From NCBI GenBank assembly GCA_023023105.1, contig CP083824.1:3906001-3970000 (forward strand): a stretch of DNA of 64,000 bases. Reading direction: 5' to 3'. The stretch comes from Enterobacter ludwigii. Its GTDB lineage: Bacteria; Pseudomonadota; Gammaproteobacteria; Enterobacterales; Enterobacteriaceae. Positions within the stretch are counted from its first letter, which is position 1; the number at the start of each line of letters is the position of its first letter. Under the pieces are notes generated by a model, which saw only the letters and a list, made by a program, of their open reading frames with translations, did not search any database and had not been told where the DNA came from. Both the position numbers and the translations under genes were made by a program. Positions 52,513 through 60,810 of this stretch are shown piece after piece.

Positions 52513-52941
52513 TCAGTCCCTGACACCACCCGAGAACGGAATGACGTCCCCTTTCTCCCTCCCGGTGTTGCGTTCAAGCTCCCTGACATACTGCTGTAAA
52601 AGTATAAGGTTATGTAACAGCTCTACATTTTCAGCCATCATCTTTTTGATTTCTTCCCTCAGCTCATTTCTCTGACGGCGATACTTTTCTTTCAGCTTGA
52701 TCTGCTGCTCAATGCCCTGCTCATCAACCGGCGCGGTGCCCTGGCACGTTTTTTTCAGACTGCGGATAGCCTCCCTGACCTGCCTGTACTCAGGACAGTT
52801 ATAATTCAGGGTGCCGTTTGCCAGCCCCGCTCGTTTTTCCACAGCATACTGGCTGATACGCTCCCCTGATAACATCAGTTCCCTCAGGGCCTGCTCTGCT
52901 CTTGCCTGTGTTTTTTTAACCCCCGACTGTTCGTTCGTCAT
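52513..52941 (-). CDS. ginD: GinD-like small coiled-coil protein of the island recombinase operon
   Basis: A 142-residue, highly charged protein. The N-terminal part has a winged-helix-like repeat ('ARAEQALRELMLSGERISQYAVEKRAGLANGTLNY'), followed by a long coiled coil ('EQQIKLKEKYRRQRNELREEIKKMMAENVELLHNLILLQQYVREL'). It resembles TnpC of Tn554 and GinD of GInt islands, both accessory to tyrosine recombinases. It starts 3 bases after the ginC stop, so it is last in the four-gene operon. The symbol is by architecture, not by database match. Confidence 0.65.
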   Translation of the reverse strand: MTNEQSGVKKTQARAEQALRELMLSGERISQYAVEKRAGLANGTLNYNCPEYRQVREAIRSLKKTCQGTAPVDEQGIEQQIKLKEKYRRQRNELREEIKKMMAENVELLHNLILLQQYVRELERNTGREKGDVIPFSGGVRD

Positions 52942-52944
52942 GCT

Positions 52945-55062
52945 CTATTCATCCTTTTCAAAAAAGCGGACAGCATCTGCATAAAAATCTCTCTCAAGCA
53001 TCAGAAAATCCCTGTCAGCCTGAGGAGCATTATTTCGCACGGCAATCTCCAGAAGGTTGTCATAATGAGCCATCCTGCGTTTCCACACGGGAACAGAATC
53101 AGCTCCGGCCAGCATGTTCTCACATCCCGGATTGCAGGACGCTGACTGAACAACCGCCTTAAACTCGCAGTCATGGCCATTCATGCAATAAAAACCGTTT
53201 CCAAGAGATACCAGTTTTTGCCCGCCTCGTTTAGCCATGCTCATCGCTTTTTTCAGTGTAGGAAACGTCATCTGATGTAAGTGCCCACCTCTCTGGGACA
53301 TCAGTAACTTCCCGCCTTCGCCATAAAGCAGGCCTTCATGCTGATAAGAAACAGCCCTGGAAGCTGAGAGTTCGGTATCAACCCTTTCAATCTCGGCAGC
53401 GAATGCCTGAGGGATCGCCCGGCTAAAATGCGAAGCGTTGAGTGCACCGGACATATACCACTCCGTCATGCCTCTGATTAAGTGCTTAAACTGCCGGATA
53501 AGATCATTAGTAGAAATCAGATCAAGACGCCTGAGGTGTACAGCAAGTGAACGGCGAAACTGATGGGTTCGCAATGGCCAGAAAGCCCCCTCCCGAATCT
53601 CCATCGCAACGCGTTCATCATCACGTATGTTTGGATTTAAAAGCCTGAACTCATCAATATGGTCACGTCGGATGAACAGATGGTGTCTTTTCACAAATTT
53701 CTTTGCCCACTCAGTCTGGCGCTGCGTCCCCATAAAAGAGAGTTTTTGCTCCGAGAACCACGACCTGATATTTAAAGACAATGGAACATTGTCCAGCGTC
53801 TTCCCGTCCAGGCCTGTCATGATTTGATTAATTCTGCGTAAATGCTGAAAAGGCTTTTCCACATAGCGACAAACAACCCAGTCTTCGTGACTTCCACCTT
53901 CCGGGGCGAACTTATGCAACACCGAACGAAGTCCCAGGATATCACCATCATAAATCAGTGAACCGTGCATCACGCCAAGCACTTCGCTGTGTCTCATCCC
54001 CGACATGGCCTGTATCACATTCATGACTTTTAACGTCAGCTCAAAATGCCAGGTGTTCAGCTTTATGTGATCAACGCCAATAAAATCAGATCTCCAGCGC
54101 TTATTTTTATGTACCGAGAACCAGCCCTGCATCCCGGGGCCAAGTGTCGCGAAAAGCGCCCGAATTTCCCCGGCAACAATATTGTAGTAATACGCGGCCC
54201 GGTAATCCGGTATGCTTTTTGCTGTCCCTCTTTTACGGGCTTCCAGCATCGACGTATAGTAAGGCGAATCATAAAAACCGTTTATGATAGCGCACAGCCG
54301 GGAAAACCCGTCAAAATCGAAATCACTGATTTCAGCATCCAGTTCAGTAATCAGCCCTTCCCAGACAGACATCATAAGACTGAAAGGCATACAATATGTC
54401 TGGTTTGAATCATCCACACTGTTGTAACTGTCGAAGCTAATATCAGGAAAGTAACCGTATTTTCGAAGACGGGTATGACCTGTCAGCGAGATATCCGCCA
54501 GGTCCATAAAGTAATTACGTAATGTTCTTTCAGAACGCTTCCTGCCGTGCTCATCCTCCTCCTTCATCTTTACAATGAAAGCATTCCGGACAAGCGGAAA
54601 ACGAAGCTGAAACAGACTGCGATACCCCATAGACTCAATAATACGGGCTCCCGCCACAATGTTTGCACATTTCCGGATCAGTGACTGCGTCTTCGCGGTC
54701 CTGCCGACAATCCAGAGCAGGCTGGCTGAGATGATTTTGGCTTCAAGACGCAGTTCAGGATCCCGTATGCCTGAAAAATTAACGGTTCTTAACGTTTCAC
54801 CAATATGGGTTCTGACATAGCGATTGGTCCAGACATCATCCCTGAAATAAATATTCAGCGTCTCCTCATTGATAAAACGCATATCATGTTCATCTGAGCT
54901 GGCGATAACCAGGCAGTTATTCAGACGTTCAAAGCTTTTGTTTTCTAGTGCCTCACAGATGATATCCTCAGTCGGAAACTCATCCCCTGAACGAAGCGGC
55001 GTTCCGGCAGGAAACTCCGCCATTCGACTACGGCTTACCTCTTTTTTCTTCAAATCTGCCAT
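52945..55062 (-). CDS. ginC: GinC-like tyrosine recombinase
   Basis: A 705-residue protein with a large N-terminal region and a C-terminal phage-integrase domain. Candidate catalytic residues are Arg357 ('MSGMRHSEVLGV'), His500 and Arg503 ('LRTHQFRRSLAVHL'), His527 ('FKHLIRG') and Tyr536 ('TEWYMSG'). A Cys/His cluster near residues 630-660 ('YCMNGHDCEF', 'SASCNPGCENM') may bind zinc. It overlaps ginB by 13 bases. Three different recombinases acting together is the rule in Tn554-, RIT- and GInt-type elements. Confidence 0.75.
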   Translation of the reverse strand: MADLKKKEVSRSRMAEFPAGTPLRSGDEFPTEDIICEALENKSFERLNNCLVIASSDEHDMRFINEETLNIYFRDDVWTNRYVRTHIGETLRTVNFSGIRDPELRLEAKIISASLLWIVGRTAKTQSLIRKCANIVAGARIIESMGYRSLFQLRFPLVRNAFIVKMKEEDEHGRKRSERTLRNYFMDLADISLTGHTRLRKYGYFPDISFDSYNSVDDSNQTYCMPFSLMMSVWEGLITELDAEISDFDFDGFSRLCAIINGFYDSPYYTSMLEARKRGTAKSIPDYRAAYYYNIVAGEIRALFATLGPGMQGWFSVHKNKRWRSDFIGVDHIKLNTWHFELTLKVMNVIQAMSGMRHSEVLGVMHGSLIYDGDILGLRSVLHKFAPEGGSHEDWVVCRYVEKPFQHLRRINQIMTGLDGKTLDNVPLSLNIRSWFSEQKLSFMGTQRQTEWAKKFVKRHHLFIRRDHIDEFRLLNPNIRDDERVAMEIREGAFWPLRTHQFRRSLAVHLRRLDLISTNDLIRQFKHLIRGMTEWYMSGALNASHFSRAIPQAFAAEIERVDTELSASRAVSYQHEGLLYGEGGKLLMSQRGGHLHQMTFPTLKKAMSMAKRGGQKLVSLGNGFYCMNGHDCEFKAVVQSASCNPGCENMLAGADSVPVWKRRMAHYDNLLEIAVRNNAPQADRDFLMLERDFYADAVRFFEKDE

Positions 55063-56849
55063 ACCGGAGCCACACCTTCTCGCTGAAGTTTAACGCGCGC
55101 TTTTTTCAGGGTCGCCTCATCTACCAGCCCAAGCCGTAAATCAATCTTCAGGAGTAACGTTTCATAACGCTCCACAGCATTGACCGAACCGATGTACAAC
55201 GGTTTTCCATACTCGATAGCATGCCTGAATGACAGCAGGAGCCATACAGACTCCAGCGTTTCCACAACGCAATTTTTTGAACATTCGACACAATGAGAAA
55301 AATCCGCACAAGCCTTTGGTGTCCGGCCAAATCGTTTTTGCTTTTTTATAAAGCGCAATTCAATATCTGTAGGCGGCTCCTGCGATCGACATCCCAGGCC
55401 ATTCAATAAAAGATCCACACCCTCATCGCTTCCACGCAGATCGATCCCCAGCTCATCAGCAACTTTTACCCGCTCGGATAACGCACGTGTCGCAATCCCC
55501 TGATTCATAAGCGTATCAAGTGCAGCACTGAAGTTTTCCTTCGCCCCCTGTGGGTTACCTGCAGCATAATTCCGCCTGTAAGTGCCCCAGTTATGCTGTG
55601 CTTTTTCCGCCGTAATCAGACCATTCTTTAATGTTCTGTCCGTATACTGCTCAGACGTTTTGCGCAAGCCAGAAACGGTAATTGATGGAAGCGAGGGATT
55701 AAGCTGCCGCATCGTGGCCCACGCCCCCTCAGAGTTAGAAAATTTAGTCAGATGACTGGGATTAAGAGAATAAAGCTTACGGAATTTCACCTGCGGCTCA
55801 CTCAGAAACAGCGCCTGTACCGGAGGGAAGTTATCTGCGGAAACCAGATAGTTAACGATGTCGTCCCTGAGCCTGATAAAAGACAGAAACCAGTAATAGC
55901 CCGCACGTTTGGTCACATACTCCGATTTACCTATCGTCAGACGTATATACTTATTCGCTCTCCCCTTATAAACATAATCAGTGCTGATACCCTTTTCATC
56001 CAGATGTATATCATCCCGCGTCAGACCCAGAACCTGAGAGGTGTTTCCCCATGTGTGGTAACAGAACAGAAAAAAAGAAGTAAGAAAGTAATTTTCCAGA
56101 ACGTCCCTGATGATGATCTCTGCCCTGCTGACCCCGTTCTCTCCCGGATACCGGAAATACGCTTCATAAACAGGTGCCAGCAAAGACGGTGAGAAATGCC
56201 GCACCCCTTTTTCCGATTTAGCGATATGCTCCCGGATACATCCCGCAAGGAACTCATTCATGGATGACAACTGCCTCAGGATCTCGGAAAGTTCATTCCT
56301 GGTATAGCTATCCCTTCCCTGCTGCTGATACGTTCCTTTCGGTAAGAATTCATATTCATACCGCCTCTGAATCTGCCCGCCCGTAAGCAAAAACCGGTTG
56401 ACCACGGACAAGTAGTGTCTTGCCATCCTGACTGAAATTTTTCGCCGACGAATATCGTTCATGAGATGTTTAATATACATTTCAACGCCTTCAGCCGTGC
56501 CATAGTCATACTGATTGACTGACTGCCATATAAAAAACATATTGAGATAACGGAAAATGGTTAACCTTCCGGCGGGACGGTAAGACAGAAGAAATCGTTT
56601 CAGAGAGGCAATAAAATCGCGTTTTTCAGGGCGGGCAAGATGCGAATGTTCACTAAACCATCCGGGGAGCAACACATAATCTGAAAAATGAGCCTGAAGA
56701 TAAACGTCAAGTAAATAATATCGGTTCAGATCCCGCTGAGTGATGTGTCCGCTGACCGTCTCCCATGACAGCACATTTTCGGCCATCCACGTTATCTGCG
56801 TTTCACTCCGGCTCATATATGGCTCCATCGCGACCTGCAGCACCGTCAA
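55050..56849 (-). CDS. ginB: GinB-like tyrosine recombinase, degenerate active site
   Basis: A 599-residue member of the trio. The integrase fold is recognisable at 'FFLFCYHTWGNTSQVLGLTRDDI', where the usual Arg of 'GLRxxEL' is missing, and at 'TVSGLRKTSEQY' and 'HNWGTYRRNY'. A Cys-rich stretch ('CADFSHCVECSKNCVVE') lies near residue 520. The loss of Arg I suggests a structural or regulatory partner rather than a self-sufficient enzyme. The start at 56849 overlaps ginA by 47 bases; a downstream ATG ('MEPYMSRSETQ') could shorten it by seven residues. Confidence 0.7.
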   Translation of the reverse strand: MTVLQVAMEPYMSRSETQITWMAENVLSWETVSGHITQRDLNRYYLLDVYLQAHFSDYVLLPGWFSEHSHLARPEKRDFIASLKRFLLSYRPAGRLTIFRYLNMFFIWQSVNQYDYGTAEGVEMYIKHLMNDIRRRKISVRMARHYLSVVNRFLLTGGQIQRRYEYEFLPKGTYQQQGRDSYTRNELSEILRQLSSMNEFLAGCIREHIAKSEKGVRHFSPSLLAPVYEAYFRYPGENGVSRAEIIIRDVLENYFLTSFFLFCYHTWGNTSQVLGLTRDDIHLDEKGISTDYVYKGRANKYIRLTIGKSEYVTKRAGYYWFLSFIRLRDDIVNYLVSADNFPPVQALFLSEPQVKFRKLYSLNPSHLTKFSNSEGAWATMRQLNPSLPSITVSGLRKTSEQYTDRTLKNGLITAEKAQHNWGTYRRNYAAGNPQGAKENFSAALDTLMNQGIATRALSERVKVADELGIDLRGSDEGVDLLLNGLGCRSQEPPTDIELRFIKKQKRFGRTPKACADFSHCVECSKNCVVETLESVWLLLSFRHAIEYGKPLYIGSVNAVERYETLLLKIDLRLGLVDEATLKKARVKLQREGVAPVWQI

Positions 56850-58050
56850 TCAATGCGTCCATGACCCCGGCGACTGCATCAGAAATCTGGTTTTGCTGAA
56901 GAAAGACGATGTATTTCATCGTCGTATTTTCGCTTTTATGGCCCATCCAGTATTTTACTGTACCCAGCGCATTTGCGGCCTGATCGGGATAGCAACTCAG
57001 TGCCGAGCGTAAAAAATGGGTCGCAAACGTTGCCCGCAAATCATGGGGTTTATGTCTGAACACATTTCCCGGAGCAGACCGGGCCAGGCGATGGCGAAAA
57101 CTGTACCAGCGGGAGTAAAAGGCTTTTTCAGACATCCGTTTCCCGTTTGCCATTAAAAATAAAGGCTCGTGCCGCCCTTCCCCACCCTGTCGTGCACGCC
57201 ATTTTTGGATCTTCTTTTCATACTCCTCATCCGCCAGATAATCCAGAACCTGCTCGTACAATCGTCTGGTGATGAAGAGTTCTCGCGTCATCCCAAACTT
57301 CGTATGAACTCCGCATCTCGGACCAATATGAAGCCCCCTGATGGTCAACTCAGATACAGGGACACTGGCAAGGTACTCTTCAGTAAAGAGTGACGACGGC
57401 AGGGTCAGCATTTCATCCAGCCGTAGCCCACAATTTTTCATCAGCACAATCATTAAACTGAACAACCCGGACTCAGATTTCAGTGCCTCATCCAGGATAT
57501 GAACCTCTGCATCATTCAGTGGGTTGATTGTCCTTTTTGTTGTGCTGGTTATCCTGATGGCAAGATCCGAACTTATCACCTTGCGTCGCCCGTCAACGAC
57601 TTTTTCGACCAACGTAAAAAATGAGCTGGCAGCCAGCTCACCACACTTGCCCAGAAATACGTAAAACCGTCGGATAACGCTGATGTACACCGCCGCGGTG
57701 GATGAGGCGATGCGCCCCTGCCTTACGGCCCCCAGAAGATACTCCCTGAAGCCATATGTAGGGCTTTGGTATTTCAACGTTCCCGGGGTGAAAGGGTCAA
57801 GTCCGTTATCCTCCAGCCACCTTATCCAGCGTAAAAATGCCCGGGCTAAAGGCTTTAAATCCCTGGCCTGCAGGATAGCTTTATCCATAAGATAAAAGTG
57901 TACATATCGGCTCAGTTTTCGATTCTGGATGCCGCTAATATAAGGTATTTCAGCATACAGAAATCCGGGTTCAAATTTCAGTTTCGGCTCTGTTGCATCC
58001 AGTTTGCTGACACGCCCATAACGCGCATGAATGTTAGTGATTATCCTCAC
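56803..58050 (-). CDS. ginA: GinA-like tyrosine recombinase
   Basis: A 415-residue tyrosine recombinase with a complete catalytic set: Arg210 ('NCGLRLDEMLTL'), a beta-hairpin Lys (near 251), His336 and Arg339 ('KPHDLRATFATHFL'), His371 ('WMGHKSENTT') and Tyr380 ('MKYIVF'). The N-terminal SAM-like core-binding domain spans about residues 60-150. It is the first gene of the recombinase operon. It is read away from the nearby right end of the island. Confidence 0.8.
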   Translation of the reverse strand: MRIITNIHARYGRVSKLDATEPKLKFEPGFLYAEIPYISGIQNRKLSRYVHFYLMDKAILQARDLKPLARAFLRWIRWLEDNGLDPFTPGTLKYQSPTYGFREYLLGAVRQGRIASSTAAVYISVIRRFYVFLGKCGELAASSFFTLVEKVVDGRRKVISSDLAIRITSTTKRTINPLNDAEVHILDEALKSESGLFSLMIVLMKNCGLRLDEMLTLPSSLFTEEYLASVPVSELTIRGLHIGPRCGVHTKFGMTRELFITRRLYEQVLDYLADEEYEKKIQKWRARQGGEGRHEPLFLMANGKRMSEKAFYSRWYSFRHRLARSAPGNVFRHKPHDLRATFATHFLRSALSCYPDQAANALGTVKYWMGHKSENTTMKYIVFLQQNQISDAVAGVMDALIDGAAGRDGAIYEPE

Positions 58051-58663
58051 AGTCTGTCGCCCTGAAACGCCACCTCATGCCTACACTATAAATCCGGAAG
58101 AAGAAAAAACAAACAACCAGGTTGCCGGGAGTGAATATGCAAATCAGGAGGAAAGTAAAAGATGTAACGACACCATCACGATGCAATACATTGACCTCAA
58201 CACGTTACCCGGACCATACGTGATAAACATCACAAATCCTTTGAGTGAAGAACTTAAGATGTGATTTTCATTTCCCGGCACAAACCGTGCCCTTAAAAAA
58301 CAGGCAACGGATACATCTTAATGCCAGAAGTAAACCTTAATTGATTGAATACAGCCTGAGTCCATTGCAAAAATAACACACAGGGTAAATTCGCATATAC
58401 AGAACCCAACGAAAAGCAAAAGAAACCTGTAACACATTTCGTTTACCTGTCACTTTCAATTGTAAAAGCCAGCAGAAAAAGCGCATATAACTATATTTAT
58501 CCCTGCGGGGACTTTTGTTTGTGCTATATATTTTTTACAGAGAACCGCAACGCGTCCAAACACAAGAATATATTTACCTCTGGAAAATGGTCTGACTCCC
58601 TTTCACGTGGTTGTAGTGACCTGTTCTGTGATTCATGTAATGTCTTTTCTGGATGAGGAAAAT
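58051..58663. other. Region between ginA and the Ntn-hydrolase-like gene
   Basis: About 610 bases of AT-rich DNA between divergent genes. It should contain the promoters for the recombinase operon and for the gene at 58664. A plus-strand open frame at 58031-58264 overlaps the ginA start and shows no coding features. No other gene is seen. Confidence 0.5.
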
Positions 58664-59299
58664 ATGTCATCACTGATATTTTATACAGACGAAGCACAAG
58701 CACTGATTGTAACAGATACCCTTGCCGTCACCGATAATGGGGAGCCGTTATCTTTTGTTTCCAAAGCAGGTTACATCCCCCAGCTAAGAACCATCATAGC
58801 AGGAACGGGGGCAGGTGGATTTTCTAACACCTGGTTGCTTGAAGCATCAACCAGAATGGTCGTATCAGGTATACAAAATCTCAATTATCATACATCGGCC
58901 TGTCTAAGGAGGCTGTGGAAACAATACAAGCATGACCATGCAATTCCCTCTTCTTCAACGGTGACAACCAGTGTTTATCAGTTCGCAATTTGCGAGGAAA
59001 CAGGAAATATCGTTTCGTTCGCCTATCGCTCAGTCCATGATTTCGAATCAGAGCAATTACAATACGGAACAGGAGTAAAACCTGAGTGCCAAATCTTGGA
59101 TGGGGATTTGTTGCAGACAATTCCTGTAATGATGAATGAACAAAGGGCTATACAGGCGACATACCCACACCCGGAACGGATCCATATTGGCGGTGAGATG
59201 ATTGCGCATTATCTGACATCATCTATGTATCAATGCTTTAAGATTGGGGAATTTGAGGATTTCAGAACTCAGGGAGAGTATATATTGAGCAGGATTTAG
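58664..59299 (+). CDS. Proteasome-like (Ntn-hydrolase fold) protein, unrecognised subfamily
   Basis: A 211-residue protein starting 'MSSLIFYTDEAQALIVTDTL' at 58664, with GATGAGGA just upstream; the longer frame from 58607 is rejected. After removal of Met1 the first residue is Ser1, and Asp and Lys fall exactly at positions 17 and 33, the catalytic positions (Thr1, Asp17, Lys33) of HslV and proteasome beta subunits. The segment 'LRTIIAGTGAGGFSNTWLLE' matches the 'VIAGFAGGTADAF' region of HslV in place and style. No ATPase partner lies beside it. It sits within 150 bases of the right attachment core. The fold is inferred from spacing, not from a search. Confidence 0.6.
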   Translation: MSSLIFYTDEAQALIVTDTLAVTDNGEPLSFVSKAGYIPQLRTIIAGTGAGGFSNTWLLEASTRMVVSGIQNLNYHTSACLRRLWKQYKHDHAIPSSSTVTTSVYQFAICEETGNIVSFAYRSVHDFESEQLQYGTGVKPECQILDGDLLQTIPVMMNEQRAIQATYPHPERIHIGGEMIAHYLTSSMYQCFKIGEFEDFRTQGEYILSRI

Positions 59300-59400
59300 G
59301 CAAAACGCGGTTCAGATAAAGTGCTTTTAACAGGCTTGCTGAACATTAAAAGGATATCTCTCAATTACGATGAATAGCTTGAATTCTAAAAATAGAAAAG

Positions 59401-59415
59401 TAGAGTTTAACTCTA
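59401..59415. repeat. Palindrome near the right attachment site
   Basis: TAGAGTT-T-AACTCTA is a perfect 7-bp inverted repeat, 22 bases inside the right core repeat. It could be an arm-type or core recombinase binding site. No exact copy is seen at the left end. Confidence 0.45.
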
Positions 59416-59437
59416 AATACATAAAAACAAGAGTAAA

Positions 59438-59446
59438 CGAGCACCC
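59438..59446. repeat. Right attachment core (attR), 9-bp direct repeat
   Basis: CGAGCACCC, in the same orientation as 26328-26336, marks the switch from island to ygiQ sequence. Confidence 0.75.
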
Positions 59447-60610
59447 GCCGAAGCAGCCGCGCATGATGTTGATCGAGAAGCGGATCATCTCATACGCCGG
59501 GATACGGGCGTTGCCATATGCCGGGTGCGGCACGCGCTTATACGGCAGTGCAAAGACGCTATCCATCTCTTCAGTTGACAGCGGGATCGCTGGCGGGTTG
59601 ATCCAGATATAGCGCTCGCCGTGTTTCTGCAGCAGTGCGCGGGCACAGCCCGGGTTGGTTTCATGGTGCAGAATACGCGACGCATGCGCGTAGAGCACTT
59701 TGTCAGCTTTTACCTTCTCGTAGGACGGCAGCAGTACATACGTTTTTTCCCACGGTTTCGGGCGTGGCGGTTGTACAACAATCGCCTTCGCTTCCGCTTT
59801 TTTCGGCTCAACCGGCTTGTTATCGGCACACGGCAGATCTTCGCCGTAAGGATGTGGGATAGGGTCGATTTTGCCCGGCATATCAATAATACGGGAATCG
59901 ACCCCGCTCCAGCCCGGCAGCGCCTCTTTCACCATGATCGCGGTGTTACGCACGTCGCGAATACTGCTCACCGGTTCCCCCTGCGACAGACGGTGTGCGA
60001 CTTCCACCAGCGGACGCTCGCCGTTACCGTAGATCAGCATGTCGGCTTTAGAATCCACCAGCACCGAGCGGCGCACGGTATCTGACCAGTAATCGTAGTG
60101 CGCGGTGCGGCGCAGACTTGCTTCAATGCCGCCCAGGATCACCGGCACATCTTTCCAGGCTTCTTTACAGCGTTGGGTATACACCAGGGTGGCGCGGTCC
60201 GGACGTTTACCCGCCACGTTATCCGGGGTATAGGCATCGTCATGACGCAGCTTACGGTCAGCGGTATAGCGGTTGATCATCGAATCCATGTTGCCGGCGG
60301 TCACACCGAAGAACAGGTTGGGTTTACCCAGACGCATAAAGTCGTCTTTGCTGTTCCAGTCAGGCTGAGAGATGATCCCCACGCGGAAGCCTTGTGCTTC
60401 GAGCATGCGGCCACAAATGGCCATGCCGAAGCTCGGATGGTCAACGTAGGCATCGCCCGTGACCAGAATGATGTCGCAGCTGTCCCAGCCCAGTTGGTCC
60501 ATCTCTTCCCGGGACATCGGCAGGAACGGCGCCGGTCCAAAGCAGGCCGCCCAGTACTGGGGCCAGGAGAAGAGGTCACGATCCGGCTGGATCAGGGAAA
60601 TTGCGCTCAT
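59438..60610 (-). pseudogene. ygiQ: ygiQ 5' part, cut off by the genomic island
   Basis: Encodes the first 391 residues of YgiQ, from '[20 protein letters not shown]' to '[11 protein letters not shown]'. Frame continues about 37 codons into the island ('[13 protein letters not shown]') and stops at 59327. The N-terminal YgiQ domain (B12-binding-like) is whole, but the radical-SAM motif is cut after its second Cys. The native promoter and start lie at 60611 upward, so a truncated protein may still be made. Confidence 0.93.
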
Positions 60611-60810
60611 AATGCTTCCGAAGAAAAAATAGACAAAAGGAGCCGGATTATACGCTGTTCATCCGCCACATTTGAAGAAAAGGATGCATGAAGCAGACAG
60701 ATATTCCTGGAAGTCGTTAAAATACAGCGCCCTGTTAATTTTGGATCATAATATCCACTATATCTTCCGGTGTTTTGCCCCCGGAACGTGTTCTTGCGCG
60801 GAGTTCTGCT

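Noticed and set aside
58031-58264. Plus-strand open frame of 77 codons
   Set aside because: It overlaps the ginA start, has no ribosome binding site and has random-looking composition.
59327-59437. C-terminal extension of the ygiQ 5' fragment as a real fusion
   Set aside because: The 37 extra codons are island-edge sequence with no domain features; they only reflect where the first stop occurs.
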